Assembly (NCBI RefSeq): GCF_001420595.1
Contig: NZ_LJIX01000006.1
Span: 1,925,361 to 1,989,360 of the forward strand
Length of the DNA: 64,000 bases
Origin: Cytobacillus solani
GTDB lineage: Bacteria; Bacillota; Bacilli; Bacillales; Cytobacillaceae
Direction of reading: 5' to 3'
Positions 1 through 12,700 of this stretch are shown one piece after another. The stretch's first letter is position 1, and every line of letters starts with the position of its first letter. Both the position numbers and the translations under genes were made by a program. The notes under the pieces were generated by a model. That model was not told the origin of the DNA, did not search any database, and saw nothing but the letters and a program-made list of their open reading frames with translations.

Positions 1-608
<608 letters not shown>

Positions 609-620
609 GTTGGACATTGA

Positions 621-659
621 AAAAGGTGATAAGAGGGAGCCCCTTTATCACCTTTTTTT
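621..659 (+). terminator. Intrinsic terminator after rpsB
   Basis: AAAAGGTGATAA (621-632) pairs with TTATCACCTTTT (645-656) and is followed by a T-run. It separates rpsB from tsf, so tsf probably relies on read-through or on its own promoter just downstream. Confidence 0.88.
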
Positions 660-683
660 AAAGAATAAGCAAAAGACAGTTTT

Positions 684-713
684 TTGGTCATGTATATTTG
701 GTAATGATATAAC
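684..713 (+). promoter_or_regulatory. Putative sigma-A promoter for tsf
   Basis: TTGGTC at 684-689 and TATAAC at 708-713 with an 18-bp spacer lie between the rpsB terminator and tsf, about 30 bp before the start codon. Prediction from sequence only. Confidence 0.45.
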
Positions 714-743
714 TACATATTCAATTATAAGGAGGATTTCATA

Positions 744-1625
744 ATGGCAATTACTGCACAAATGGTTAAGGAACTACGCGAAAAAACAGGCGCAGGTATG
801 ATGGATTGTAAAAAAGCGCTTCAAGAAACTGATGGTGATTTGGAAAAAGCAATCGATTTTCTTCGTGAAAAAGGAATCGCTAAGGCTGCTAAAAAAGGTG
901 ACCGTATTGCTGCGGAAGGGCTAACTTCTGTTAAAGTTGAAGGGAATTCTGCGGTTATTCTTGAAGTAAACTCTGAAACAGATTTCGTTTCAAAAAATGA
1001 AGGATTCCAAACTTTAGTTAAGGAATTAGCAGATCACTTACTTGCAAATAAACCAGCATCTGTTGAAGAAGCTGCTGCTCAAACAATGGCAAATGGGGCT
1101 ACTGTTGAAGCTCACATTAATGCTGCTATTGCGAAAATTGGTGAAAAACTAAGCTTGCGTCGTTTTGAAGTGAAAACAAAGGCAGATAATGATGCTTTTG
1201 GTGCATACTTACACATGGGTGGACGTATTGGCGTATTAACAGTACTTGAAGGAACAACTGATGAGGATGCTGCGAAAGACGTGTCTATGCATATCGCTGC
1301 ACTTAATCCTAAATATGTTTCTCGTGACGAAGTTTCTCAAGAAGAAGTTGAGCGTGAGCGTGAAGTTTTAACTCAACAAGCTCTTAACGAAGGAAAACCT
1401 GAAAATATCGTTGCGAAAATGGTTGAAGGCCGTCTAAGCAAATATTTTGAGGATGTTTGTGTAAACGATCAAGCTTTCGTTAAGAACCCTGATCAAAAGG
1501 TTGGGAAATTCGTTGAATCAAAAGGCGGGAAAATCCGTGAGTTTGTACGCTTTGAAGTAGGAGAAGGTATTGAAAAGCGTGAAGATAACTTTGCTGAAGA
1601 AGTTATGAGCCAAGTTAAAAAGTAA
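744..1625 (+). CDS. tsf: Elongation factor Ts
   Basis: Guanine-nucleotide exchange factor that releases GDP from EF-Tu in the cytoplasm. The 293-residue length is the normal one for Bacillus. The N-terminal UBA-like domain carries the signature [12 protein letters not shown] (residues 15-26), and the core has [12 protein letters not shown], the segment that contacts EF-Tu. The ATG at 744 follows a near-perfect AAGGAGG (729-735). It lies in the conserved rpsB-tsf-pyrH-frr cluster and is followed by its own terminator. Nothing unusual is seen. Confidence 0.98.
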   Translation: MAITAQMVKELREKTGAGMMDCKKALQETDGDLEKAIDFLREKGIAKAAKKGDRIAAEGLTSVKVEGNSAVILEVNSETDFVSKNEGFQTLVKELADHLLANKPASVEEAAAQTMANGATVEAHINAAIAKIGEKLSLRRFEVKTKADNDAFGAYLHMGGRIGVLTVLEGTTDEDAAKDVSMHIAALNPKYVSRDEVSQEEVEREREVLTQQALNEGKPENIVAKMVEGRLSKYFEDVCVNDQAFVKNPDQKVGKFVESKGGKIREFVRFEVGEGIEKREDNFAEEVMSQVKK

Positions 1626-1675
1626 TTTCTGCTCATACATTTATAAGAATAAATTACAACTAGAAATTGTTATTT

Positions 1676-1704
1676 CAGGGAACACTTTGTGTTCCCTGTT
1701 TTTC
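1676..1704 (+). terminator. Intrinsic terminator after tsf
   Basis: Perfect 10-bp stem CAGGGAACAC (1676-1685) / GTGTTCCCTG (1689-1698) with a TTT loop and a following T-run, 50 bases after the tsf stop. Confidence 0.9.
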
Positions 1705-1783
1705 AAGACTAAATAAGTTCAATAAATGTTTAGCTACAGTGCTGCATGTGCTTAGCTTTTCTATATTACATATGGAGGTTCTT

Positions 1784-2509
1784 ATGAGCAGCCCAAAATA
1801 TAAACGTGTTGTTTTAAAGTTAAGCGGAGAAGCTTTAGCAGGGGAGCAAGGTTTTGGAATTAATCCTGCTGTTATAAAGTCGGTAGCATTACAGGTCAAA
1901 GATTTAGCCCAATTAGGTGTAGAAGTAGCTGTCGTTGTTGGCGGTGGAAATATCTGGCGCGGAAAGATTGGGGAAGAAATGGGTATGGACAGAGCAAATG
2001 CAGACTATATGGGGATGCTTGCAACAGTCATGAACTCATTAGCACTACAGGATAGTTTAGAACAATTAGGTGTTGAGACGAGAGTGCAAACATCTATTGA
2101 AATGAGACAAGTGGCTGAACCTTATATTCGCAGAAAGGCGATTCGTCATCTTGAGAAAAAACGTGTCGTTATCTTTGCTGCTGGTACAGGCAATCCTTAT
2201 TTCTCAACAGATACAACAGCTGCACTAAGAGCAGCGGAAATTGAAGCAGAAGTTATATTAATGGCGAAAAACAATGTCGACGGCGTGTATTCAGCAGATC
2301 CGCGGATCGATAAAAATGCGAAAAAATATGATCAGCTTTCCTATCTTGATGTAATTAAAGAAGGTTTAGCTGTTATGGATTCTACAGCATCGTCCTTATG
2401 TATGGATAATGATATTCCATTAATTGTGTTTTCAATAATGGAGCAAGGAAATATTAATCGTGCAGTAATGGGTGAACCAATTGGAACAATTGTAAGGGGG
2501 AAAAAATAA
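1784..2509 (+). CDS. pyrH: UMP kinase
   Basis: Phosphorylates UMP to UDP with ATP in pyrimidine nucleotide synthesis; bacterial UMP kinases are hexamers of the amino-acid-kinase fold and are regulated by GTP and UTP. The protein starts [18 protein letters not shown], with the glycine-rich [11 protein letters not shown] motif, the [17 protein letters not shown] substrate/ATP region and the [10 protein letters not shown] segment. The ATG at 1784 was chosen because GGAGG (1774-1778) precedes it; the frame stays open upstream to 1667 and an in-frame ATG at 1772 would itself overlap that ribosome-binding site. This start gives 241 residues, as in B. subtilis. Its stop overlaps the frr start by one base, indicating translational coupling. 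Confidence 0.96.
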   Translation: MSSPKYKRVVLKLSGEALAGEQGFGINPAVIKSVALQVKDLAQLGVEVAVVVGGGNIWRGKIGEEMGMDRANADYMGMLATVMNSLALQDSLEQLGVETRVQTSIEMRQVAEPYIRRKAIRHLEKKRVVIFAAGTGNPYFSTDTTAALRAAEIEAEVILMAKNNVDGVYSADPRIDKNAKKYDQLSYLDVIKEGLAVMDSTASSLCMDNDIPLIVFSIMEQGNINRAVMGEPIGTIVRGKK

Positions 2510-3066
2510 TGCCAAAACAAGTTATTGCCAATGCAAAGGAAAGAATGACGAAAGCGATCCAAGCATATACTCGCGAGCTTGCAAGTATTCGTGCAGGCAG
2601 AGCTAATGCATCATTGCTTGATAGAATTACGGTTGATTATTATGGTGCTCCTACACCGGTTAATCAATTAGCAGGGATTTCAGTTCCAGAAGCACGCCTG
2701 CTTGTTATTCAACCATACGATAAATCTATTCTTGGTGAAATTGAAAAAGCCATCTTGAAATCTGATATCGGTTTAACTCCTTCAAATGATGGAAGTATCA
2801 TACGACTTTCTATTCCTCAACTAACAGAGGAGCGAAGAAAAGATCTCGTAAAACTTGTGAAAAAAGAATCTGAAGAGGCAAAAGTTGCCATTCGTAATGT
2901 GCGACGCGATGCAAATGATGATTTAAAGAAACTTGAGAAGAACGGTGAAATCACGGAAGATGATTTACGCGGTTACTCAGATGATATCCAAAAGCTAACT
3001 GATGAGCAGATCAATAAAATTGATTCAATCACAAAAGATAAAGAAAAAGAAATTCTTGAAGTTTAA
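2509..3066 (+). CDS. frr: Ribosome recycling factor
   Basis: With EF-G, splits the post-termination ribosome complex so that subunits can be reused. The 185-residue protein is the standard length; it has the two-domain tRNA-like family sequence, including the segment [16 protein letters not shown] in the first helix, [12 protein letters not shown], and the C-terminal helix with [16 protein letters not shown]. The start ATG uses the last A of the pyrH stop codon (TAATG). A terminator follows within 30 bases, closing the tsf/pyrH/frr group before a 400-base gap. Confidence 0.97.
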   Translation: MPKQVIANAKERMTKAIQAYTRELASIRAGRANASLLDRITVDYYGAPTPVNQLAGISVPEARLLVIQPYDKSILGEIEKAILKSDIGLTPSNDGSIIRLSIPQLTEERRKDLVKLVKKESEEAKVAIRNVRRDANDDLKKLEKNGEITEDDLRGYSDDIQKLTDEQINKIDSITKDKEKEILEV

Positions 3067-3092
3067 AAAAATAATTGTGAATAGAAATAGCG

Positions 3093-3118
3093 ACCCTCTA
3101 TCTATAGGGGGTTTTTTT
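3093..3118 (+). terminator. Intrinsic terminator after frr
   Basis: ACCCTCTA (3093-3100) pairs with TAGGGGGT (3105-3112) with one G-T pair, followed by seven Ts. Confidence 0.8.
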
Positions 3119-3315
3119 ACTCTAACCCCTTGAATAATGAGATCGGTAATAAAATCAGATGTATTATTCTTATTTATTACAAATGTACATATTCTTTTTA
3201 TAGAGATATCTTTCTTTATTTTTGGTATGATATTATCATGCAGAAATAGGGTTGATTTTTTTACAAGAGATTGAATTGGCGCGAGTACTTATTTTTCTTA
3301 TATTCAAGAGTGTTT

Positions 3316-3432
3316 TGTCTAGCTACAGCGCCTACACCTGACTTAGAGGTCAGGTGTGAGGAAAGCTCCTTAGAGTAAGCATCAAAGGAACAATCTGTAC
3401 TTTGATTGTTCCGAAGGCGCTTTCGCTTTTTT
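3316..3432 (+). repeat. Dispersed intergenic repeat, copy 1
   Basis: Fills much of the 407-base gap between frr and uppS. It starts TGTCTAGCTACAGCGCCT and ends AAGGCGCTTTCGCTTTT. The terminal AGCGCCT (3327-3333) is complementary to AGGCGCT (3415-3421), and two inner hairpins are visible (CACCTGAC 3335-3342 / GTCAGGTG 3349-3356; GGAACAATC 3387-3395 / GATTGTTCC 3404-3412). It shares the inner motif TCCTTAGAGTAAGC with the copy at 34151. No coding potential. The rest of this gap shows no gene. Confidence 0.75.
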
Positions 3433-3473
3433 AATCGGAGGGTAAGATTAACCTATCTTAAAGGAGCAGTCTT

Positions 3474-4250
3474 ATGTTAAATAAAATAAAACGATGGAAG
3501 AATCAAAGCAGCTCTTCCGAACTCCGAGAAAGAATGTTGAAAATTCAAGAACTCCAAATTCCTTCGCATATAGCAATTATTATGGATGGCAATGGCAGAT
3601 GGGCAAAAAAGAGAGCTTTGCCAAGAATAGCTGGGCACCATGAAGGAATGAAGGTAGTTCGAAAAATTACGAGATTAGCAAATCAAGTTGGCGTGAAGGC
3701 GTTGACTCTTTATGCGTTCTCTACAGAAAATTGGAAACGTCCAAAACTGGAAGTGGAGTACCTTATGAAGCTCCCAGAGGAGTTTCTAGGATCTTTTCTT
3801 CCAGAGCTGGTTGAAGAAAATGTGAAAGTGATCATGATGGGTGACAAAGAAATGCTGCCTTCTCACACAAGAAATGCGATTGAGAGAGCAATGGAGGATA
3901 CGAAGGACAACACTGGTTTAATATTAAATTTTGCTTTAAACTATGGAAGCCGCTCTGAAATCATTGAAGGGATCAAGGAAGTCTTAAAAGATTGCAAAAA
4001 TGGTATAATAGATGAGAATGAGTTAAATGAAGATATTTTTTCTTCTTATTTAATGACTAAAGGATTAAATGATCCAGATCTTTTAATTCGTACGAGTGGT
4101 GAAATCCGCCTAAGCAACTTTATGCTCTGGCAGCTAGCTTATACGGAATTTTGGTTTACTGATGTGCTTTGGCCTGATTTTGCAGAAGACCATTTTATTG
4201 AAGCAATTGAGGTTTTTCAAAACAGGCAAAGGCGTTTTGGAGGAGTTTAA
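3474..4250 (+). CDS. uppS: Undecaprenyl diphosphate synthase (isoprenyl transferase)
   Basis: Cis-prenyltransferase that condenses eight isopentenyl diphosphates onto farnesyl diphosphate, making the C55 lipid carrier for peptidoglycan and teichoic acid. Visible family signatures are IIMDGNGRWAKKR near residue 37, with the catalytic Asp, YAFSTENWKRP, and the C-terminal RTSGEIRLSNFMLWQ with the Arg residues that bind diphosphate. At 258 residues it is full length. The ATG at 3474 follows AAAGGAG. It is the first gene of uppS-cdsA-dxr-rseP, a conserved set for lipid carrier, phospholipid and isoprenoid supply plus membrane proteolysis. Confidence 0.97.
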   Translation: MLNKIKRWKNQSSSSELRERMLKIQELQIPSHIAIIMDGNGRWAKKRALPRIAGHHEGMKVVRKITRLANQVGVKALTLYAFSTENWKRPKLEVEYLMKLPEEFLGSFLPELVEENVKVIMMGDKEMLPSHTRNAIERAMEDTKDNTGLILNFALNYGSRSEIIEGIKEVLKDCKNGIIDENELNEDIFSSYLMTKGLNDPDLLIRTSGEIRLSNFMLWQLAYTEFWFTDVLWPDFAEDHFIEAIEVFQNRQRRFGGV

Positions 4251-4269
4251 CAAAGGTGTTGAAAATTAG

Positions 4270-5058
4270 ATGAAGCAAAGAATTATTTCAGCGATTGTAT
4301 TTGGTGCAATTTTCCTCCCAGTTGTTATTATTGGAGGAATGCCAGTTGTCATACTAGCCTACTTGTTGGCATCGATTGCACTTTATGAACTATTAAAAAT
4401 GCGCAAACTAAATATTATCTCTGTGCCAGGGATCATATCATTATTGTTGTTATGGATATTTCTTCTTCCAAATCAATTTCAGGCTCTGCTGAATATCATC
4501 CATTTTACAAAAATTGAGTTTGCTTTGCTTGCTGTATTATTATTCTTAACTTATACAGTAGTAACGAAAAATAGGTTTACTTTTGATGATGTAGCATTTT
4601 CTATTTTAGCTACATTATACGTTGGAATCGGTTTTTATTATTTCATTGAAACAAGGGAAGAAGGATTAATCTTTATTTTCTTCTCGCTGTTTATCATTTG
4701 GGCAACAGATTCAGGAGCCTATTTTATTGGCCGAGCTATAGGGAAAAAGAAGCTATGGCCTGAGATCAGCCCGAACAAAACAATAGAGGGATCTATAGGA
4801 GGAGTTTTCTGTGCGCTTATCGTAGCCGTTCTATTTCTCCTATTCACAAATATTCCGGCATCACTATTTCAACTGCTACTCATCACTGTCGTCTTATCTG
4901 TTTTTGGACAAATTGGTGATCTAGTTGAATCGGCATTAAAGCGGCATTATGATGTAAAGGATTCTGGGAAAATTATGCCAGGTCATGGCGGTATATTAGA
5001 TCGATTTGACAGTTTATTATTTGTATGGCCGCTCATTCATTTTATTTATTTATTTTAA
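4270..5058 (+). CDS. cdsA: Phosphatidate cytidylyltransferase (CDP-diacylglycerol synthase)
   Basis: Makes CDP-diacylglycerol from phosphatidic acid and CTP, the branch point for membrane phospholipids; PgsA, encoded later in this window, consumes its product. The 262-residue protein is very hydrophobic with about seven to eight predicted membrane segments starting at residue 5. The C-terminal half carries the family signature region SPNKTIEGSIGG and the DSGAYFIGR and DRFDS segments with metal-binding acidic residues. It starts 19 bases after uppS, so the two are probably co-transcribed and co-translated. Confidence 0.95.
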   Translation: MKQRIISAIVFGAIFLPVVIIGGMPVVILAYLLASIALYELLKMRKLNIISVPGIISLLLLWIFLLPNQFQALLNIIHFTKIEFALLAVLLFLTYTVVTKNRFTFDDVAFSILATLYVGIGFYYFIETREEGLIFIFFSLFIIWATDSGAYFIGRAIGKKKLWPEISPNKTIEGSIGGVFCALIVAVLFLLFTNIPASLFQLLLITVVLSVFGQIGDLVESALKRHYDVKDSGKIMPGHGGILDRFDSLLFVWPLIHFIYLF

Positions 5059-5059
5059 G

Positions 5060-5164
5060 AAAAGCGGAAGTGCCTTGATCATCGCTGTACAAACTGGAAG
5101 GACCGCGACTTATCAGAGGGAGGGGACCTGAAGTTTGATAGGTGATAGGCGCTGGAGTTAGACA
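5060..5164 (-). repeat. Dispersed intergenic repeat, copy 2 (inverted orientation)
   Basis: Occupies the cdsA-dxr gap in the minus orientation. Read on the minus strand it starts TGTCTAACTCCAGCGCCTAT and ends AAGGCACTTCCGCTTTTC. It shares the segments CCTATCAAACTTCAGGTCCCC and GATAAGTCG with the copy at 29886. The terminal stem pairs AGCGCCT with AGGCACT, one G-T pair replacing G-C. Confidence 0.75.
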
Positions 5165-5241
5165 TTCGCTAACTTTAAAGTTGTACCTTTACTCATAAAA
5201 AAATGAAATGTCTTTCTTTTTCCAACAGGAGATGAATTGAA

Positions 5242-6384
5242 TTGAAGTATATTAGTTTAATGGGGGCAACCGGATCAGTCGGCACCCAAACTTTGGACGT
5301 CATTAAAGAACATCCATCTGAATTTAAGCTTACTGCTATTTCGGTGGGAAGAAATATTGAGCTAACGAGAAAAATTATTAAGGAATTCAAGCCGGAGCTT
5401 GTTTCGGTTGCGGAAGAATCTTTAGTAACTAACCTAAAAGCGGAATTTCCAGGGACCCACTTTACTTATGGAAGAGATGGACTTATTGAAGTGGCTGTTT
5501 ATCATAAAGCTGATGTTCTTGTTAATGCAGTTTCTGGGAGTGTTGGGCTTACTCCGACATTAGAAGCTATTAAGGAGAAAAAAACAATTGCCATAGCGAA
5601 TAAGGAGACACTTGTAACAGCTGGTCATCTTGTCATGGAAGAGGCTAAGCGCAATAATGTTTCCTTGCTTCCTGTAGATAGTGAGCATTCTGCTATTTTT
5701 CAAGCATTACAAGGCGAGAAAGAAAAAAACATTGAAAAATTAATTATAACTGCATCAGGTGGCAGCTTCAGAGATCGCACACGGGAAGAATTGCGAAATG
5801 TTACGCTTGAGGATGCTTTAAATCATCCAAACTGGTCGATGGGAGCAAAAATTACTATTGATTCGGCAACAATGATGAATAAAGGATTAGAAGTAATTGA
5901 AGCACACTGGTTATTTTCAATTCCCTATGACAAAATTGATGTATTATTGCATAAGGAAAGTATTATACATTCAATGGTAGAGTTTCATGATAGCAGCATA
6001 ATCGCTCAACTAGGAACACCGGATATGAGAGTTCCTATTCAGTATGCACTTACATATCCTGATAGATTGATCCTTCAGACTGCTAAACGTCTTAATTTAG
6101 CAGAGATCGGAAAGCTGCATTTTAGAAAGATGGATTTGGAACGTTTCCGCTGCTTACGTTTTAGCTTTGAAGCTGGTAAGGCGGGCGGAACAATGCCTAC
6201 TGTACTAAATGCGGCTAATGAAGCAGCAGTTGCCGCATTTCTAGATGGAAAAGTCTCTTTCCTGCAAATTGAAGATCTAATAGAAAAAGCTTTGAACAAG
6301 CATAATAACATCTCAAATCCTGGACTCATTGAAATTCAGGAAGTAGACGAAGAAACGAGAAAATATGTAAACTCACTTTTATAA
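5242..6384 (+). CDS. dxr: 1-deoxy-D-xylulose 5-phosphate reductoisomerase
   Basis: Second enzyme of the MEP isoprenoid pathway: converts DXP to 2-C-methyl-D-erythritol 4-phosphate using NADPH and a divalent metal. The N-terminus has the nucleotide-binding [14 protein letters not shown] (residues 8-21), followed by NKETLV, the metal/substrate segment [11 protein letters not shown], and [14 protein letters not shown]. The 380-residue length is normal. The start is TTG at 5242, 10 bases after AGGAG (5227-5231). Its isoprenoid products feed the UppS reaction encoded upstream. Confidence 0.96.
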   Translation: MKYISLMGATGSVGTQTLDVIKEHPSEFKLTAISVGRNIELTRKIIKEFKPELVSVAEESLVTNLKAEFPGTHFTYGRDGLIEVAVYHKADVLVNAVSGSVGLTPTLEAIKEKKTIAIANKETLVTAGHLVMEEAKRNNVSLLPVDSEHSAIFQALQGEKEKNIEKLIITASGGSFRDRTREELRNVTLEDALNHPNWSMGAKITIDSATMMNKGLEVIEAHWLFSIPYDKIDVLLHKESIIHSMVEFHDSSIIAQLGTPDMRVPIQYALTYPDRLILQTAKRLNLAEIGKLHFRKMDLERFRCLRFSFEAGKAGGTMPTVLNAANEAAVAAFLDGKVSFLQIEDLIEKALNKHNNISNPGLIEIQEVDEETRKYVNSLL

Positions 6385-6455
6385 AGATAAGTTTCATCAA
6401 CTAAGGGGGAAAAATATCTCTTTAGCTGTTGAAGCTAGATAGCTCTCTAACTCAG

Positions 6456-6478
6456 AAAAGATAATTTTCTTATCTTTT
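6456..6478 (+). other. Perfect hairpin just upstream of rseP
   Basis: AAAAGATAA (6456-6464) and TTATCTTTT (6470-6478) form a 9-bp A/T-rich stem with a TTTTC loop, ending a few bases before the rseP ribosome-binding site AAAGGTGG. There is no T-run after the stem, so a role in mRNA stability or translation is as likely as termination. Confidence 0.5.
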
Positions 6479-6495
6479 AAAAAGGTGGTAATAAA

Positions 6496-7758
6496 TTGAG
6501 TACAGTTATAGCTTTTATTGTTATATTTGGGGCCCTCGTATTTTTTCATGAATTAGGCCATTTTGTGTTTGCAAAACGTGCTGGAATTCTATGTAGAGAA
6601 TTTGCCATTGGCTTCGGTCCTAAAATCTTTTCTCATAAAAAGGGAGAAACAACTTATACCATTCGACTGCTTCCTATAGGCGGCTTTGTTCGTATGGCTG
6701 GGGAAGATCCAGAAATGATAGAGATTAAACCAGGCTATCGCATTGGCTTATTATTTAATGAGAAAGATGAAGCGAATAAAATAATTTTAACAAACAAAGA
6801 GAAATATCCGAATGCAAGAGTTGTCGAGGTTGAGCATGCAGATATTGAGCATGAATTAGTTATAAAGGGATATGTTGAAGGGGATGAAGAGGAGAAGCTG
6901 CAATCTTTTCCTATTAGTGCAAATGCCGTTTTAGTAGAGAATGGAACGGAAACACTGATTGCTCCTTATGATAGACAATTTGCCTCAAAAACTCTTTTGC
7001 AAAGAACGATGGCTATTTTTGCAGGTCCGATGATGAACTTTATTCTTGCCTTCGTCATATTTATTTTGATTGGCATATTGCAAGGGATCCCAACTGATAA
7101 TCCTGTTCTTGGAAAGCTAACGGATGATGGCGCGGCAATGGAAGCAGGTTTGAAAGAGGGAGACAATATTCAAAGTGTCAATGGTGCTGAAATATCAAGC
7201 TGGTCAGATGTAGTGGAAATCATCCGTAAAAATCCTAATAAAGAATTGCAATTCTCACTTGAACGAGATGGCAAAGAACTGCAGTTGCCTGTAACACCAA
7301 AGGTTCAAGAAGCCGATGGGGAAAAGATTGGTATAATAGGCGTATTCCAGCCCATGGAGAAATCACCTATAAAAGCCATTTCTCATGGTGCCAAAGAAAC
7401 ATACCTTTGGACAAAAGAAATTTTTGTCATGTTAGGTAAGCTAGTGACTGGACAGTTTTCTATCGATGCTCTTTCAGGTCCAGTAGGCATTTATGTTTCT
7501 ACTGATACTGTGGCAAAGTCTGGAATATTCTATTTAATGAAATGGGCAGCAATTTTGAGCATTAACCTTGGAATCATGAACTTATTGCCAATTCCCGCAT
7601 TGGACGGAGGAAGACTCATGTTCTTTGCAGTTGAAGCAGTAAGAGGAAAGCCGATCGATCGCCATAAAGAGGGAATGGTTCATTTTATTGGATTTGCCCT
7701 TTTAATGCTGTTAATGCTTGTAGTTACATGGAACGATATCCAAAGATTTTTCCTATAA
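6496..7758 (+). CDS. rseP: Site-2 intramembrane zinc metalloprotease (RseP/RasP)
   Basis: Membrane protease that cleaves transmembrane segments of anti-sigma factors and remnant signal peptides; in B. subtilis RasP acts on RsiW and FtsL. The first membrane helix carries the zinc motif HELGH at residues 18-22, and the C-terminal helix contains the second motif NLLPIPALDGGR with the third ligand Asp. A PDZ domain lies between them, around residues 205-275 (VNGAEISSW). The 420-residue length matches RasP. The start is TTG at 6496 behind AAGGTGG. It stands between dxr and proS as in other Bacillus. Confidence 0.96.
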   Translation: MSTVIAFIVIFGALVFFHELGHFVFAKRAGILCREFAIGFGPKIFSHKKGETTYTIRLLPIGGFVRMAGEDPEMIEIKPGYRIGLLFNEKDEANKIILTNKEKYPNARVVEVEHADIEHELVIKGYVEGDEEEKLQSFPISANAVLVENGTETLIAPYDRQFASKTLLQRTMAIFAGPMMNFILAFVIFILIGILQGIPTDNPVLGKLTDDGAAMEAGLKEGDNIQSVNGAEISSWSDVVEIIRKNPNKELQFSLERDGKELQLPVTPKVQEADGEKIGIIGVFQPMEKSPIKAISHGAKETYLWTKEIFVMLGKLVTGQFSIDALSGPVGIYVSTDTVAKSGIFYLMKWAAILSINLGIMNLLPIPALDGGRLMFFAVEAVRGKPIDRHKEGMVHFIGFALLMLLMLVVTWNDIQRFFL

Positions 7759-7770
7759 TAATTTCCCTTT

Positions 7771-7809
7771 AGGGTCTTACTCCATTAAGGATTTGACCCT
7801 ATATTTTTT
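7771..7809 (+). terminator. Probable terminator between rseP and proS
   Basis: AGGGTC (7771-7776) pairs with GACCCT (7795-7800) around a long loop, followed by ATATTTTTTA. The short stem makes this a weaker prediction. Confidence 0.45.
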
Positions 7810-7824
7810 ATTAATTAATAATAG

Positions 7825-9540
<1,716 letters not shown>

Positions 9541-9549
9541 TCAATTATC

Positions 9550-9577
9550 GGATTCCTATTATGGGAATCCTTTTTTG
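9550..9577 (+). terminator. Intrinsic terminator after proS
   Basis: GGATTCC (9550-9556) pairs with GGAATCC (9564-9570), followed by TTTTTTG. Confidence 0.85.
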
Positions 9578-9605
9578 TTAGAGAAATATTCCTTACTTGA
9601 AGTGG

Positions 9606-9634
9606 TTATAACACCTGCAAGGTTATGTTATAAT
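9606..9634 (+). promoter_or_regulatory. Putative extended -10 promoter for polC
   Basis: An extended -10, TGTTATAAT, ends at 9634 (TATAAT 9629-9634). A weak -35 TTATAA is at 9606-9611 with 17-bp spacing. It lies directly after the proS terminator. Confidence 0.6.
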
Positions 9635-9702
9635 TATCAAAGTCTAAAGAAGTCTTTAAGGAAAAAGATAGATAGAAATATATATAGATGGGAGAGAGAA
9701 AG

Positions 9703-12700
9703 ATGGAGAATGCCCTAGGCAACAAAGAGCGTTTCCAACTCTTGCTCCAACAGCTGAATTTAACAGATGATGTGATTGTACAGCAATTTCAACAGGCTGA
9801 AATTAATAAAGTAGTGATAGAAAAAAAGGCGAAAAAATGGCACTTCTATTTTAACTTTGAGGCAATTTTACCATTTCGTTATTTTAGCCTTTTTTCAACA
9901 CAATTGGAAAAGACCTTTTCACACATAGCGAATGTTTCTTTTACAATTCACGTAAATAATAAGCAGTTTACTGATCAATTAGTTTTAGATTACTGGCAAT
10001 ATTCTATTCAAGAGATGGAGGGAATGGCTCCTCCGCTTATTAAGCTTTTAAATGAACAAATTCCATCCGTACATGGAAATAAAATCATTATCAGTGTGAG
10101 AAATGAAACGGAAGGTTTATCCATTAAAAGGAAATATGCGGGACAAATTAGTCATGTATTTGAAACCTTCGGATTTCCTTCTTTAGTGATTGATACGGAA
10201 ATTTCAAATGAAGCGGCGAATGAAGAATATCAAAAGTTTATTGAGGCGAAGGAAAAAGAGGATCAGGAGCGAGGACTTCAGGCGTTAATTGATATGCAGA
10301 AGAAAGAAGCCGAAGCTGACTCACAAGATGCTGCAGTTCTCCAAGGTCCGCTGATGATTGGTTTAACAATCAAAGATGATGCGGATTTTCGGAAACTCAT
10401 TGATATTGTTGATGAAGAACGCCGTGTTGCGATTGAAGGATATGTTTTTGCAGCTGAAACGAGAGAGCTTCGTAGTGGAAGAACATTGCTAACCTTTAAA
10501 ATAACAGATTATACGAGCTCCATTCTAGTTAAAATGTTTTCCCGCGACAAGGAAGACGCGGCATTATATCAGCATGTTCAAAAAGGAATGTGGCTAAAAG
10601 TGCGTGGCAGCGTCCAAAATGACACCTTTGTTCGCGATCTTGTCATGATCGGGAATGATATTAACGAAATCAAGCCATTTCAAAGAAAAGACACAGCCCC
10701 TGAAAATGAAAAGCGTGTGGAGTTGCATCTGCATACGCCGATGAGTCAAATGGATGCAGTTTCATCGGTTAGCACACTCATTGGACAAGCAAAAAAATGG
10801 GGCCATAAGGCTATTGCAATAACAGACCATGCTGTCGTTCAATCATTTCCAGAAGCATTTGGTGCTGGAAAGAAAAATGATATCAAGATCTTATATGGAG
10901 TTGAAGTAAATCTAGTAGATGATGGAGTACCGATCGCATATAACAGCACACATCGGTTATTAAGTGAGGATACGTATGTTGTCTTTGACGTTGAAACAAC
11001 AGGTTTATCAGCAGTATATGATACGATCATCGAACTTGCAGCCGTAAAAATCCGCGATGGAGAAATAATTGACCGTTTTGAATCGTTTGCAAATCCACAC
11101 CACCCACTCTCTGCAACAACGATTAACTTAACTGGTATTACAGATGATCTAGTTGAAAATGCTCCAGAGGTTGAGGAAGTACTAAAGGATTTCCATGAAT
11201 GGACTGGTGACGCGATATTAGTAGCACATAATGCATCTTTTGACATGGGTTTTCTCAATGTCGGCTATAAGAAAATCAATCTAGGCAAAGCTCCTAATCC
11301 AGTCATTGATACTCTTGAACTTGCGCGTTTTCTTTATTCAGATATGAAGAACCACCGATTGAATACGCTCGCAAAGAAATTTGATATTGAATTAACACAG
11401 CATCACCGAGCGATCTATGATGCAGAAGCAACTGGTTATCTGCTATTGAAAATGTTAAAGGATGCAGCTGAAAAGGGAATTGAGTATCACGATCAATTTA
11501 ATGATAATATGGGTCAGGGAAATGCGTATCAACGTGCAAGACCTTATCATTGTACAGTGCTAGCACAAACAGAGGCAGGCTTGAAAAATCTATTTAAGCT
11601 TGTATCTATTTCTCACCTTAATTACTTCTATCGTGTACCAAGAATTCCGAGGTCCCAGCTTCAAAAATACCGTGAAGGTCTTTTAGTAGGATCTGGGTGC
11701 GATAAGGGTGAAGTGTTTGAGGGAATGATGCAGAAGTCACCTGAAGAGGTGGAAGAGACGGCACAATTCTATGATTATATTGAGGTTCATCCGAAGGAAG
11801 TATACGCACATTTGTTGGAACTTGAATTAGTTCGAAATGAAAAAGCGTTGGAGGATATTATTGGAAAAGTTGTCCAGCTTGGTGAAAAGTTAGGTCTCCC
11901 TGTTGTGGCGACAGGGAATGTCCATTACCTAAATCCTAATGACAAAATTTACAGAAAAATTCTTATTAATTCACAGGGTGGAGCGAATCCATTAAATCGC
12001 CATAAGCTCCCGGATGTCCATTTTCGAACAACAAATGAAATGCTCGATGCTTTCAAATTTTTAGGAGCGGAGAAAGCACGTGAAATAGTTGTTGAGAATA
12101 CAAATAAAATTGCAGATATGATCGATGAGATTAAACCGATTAAAGATGATTTATATACGCCAAAAATTGAAGGCGCAGATGATGAAATGCGCAATATGAG
12201 CTATAACATGGCTAGAAGCATTTATGGAGAAAATTTGCCTGAAATTGTCGAAGCTCGTTTGGAAAAGGAATTAAAAAGTATCATTGGGCATGGATTTGCC
12301 GTTATCTATTTGATCTCACATAAGTTAGTAAAAAAATCATTAGATGATGGCTATCTGGTTGGTTCACGTGGATCTGTCGGTTCATCACTTGTTGCAACAA
12401 TGACAGAAATAACAGAGGTGAATCCGCTCCCACCACACTATGTCTGCCCTGAGTGTAAGCATTCGGAATTCTTCAATGATGGTTCAGTCGGATCTGGTTA
12501 TGATCTCCCTGATAAGGATTGTCCAGAATGTGGTGCGACTTATAAGAAGGATGGGCATGACATTCCATTTGAAACTTTCCTTGGGTTTAAAGGGGATAAA
12601 GTACCTGATATCGACTTGAACTTCTCGGGTGAATATCAGCCGCGTGCACATAATTACACGAAGCAACTTTTCGGTGAAGATTACGTTTATCGTGCAGGAA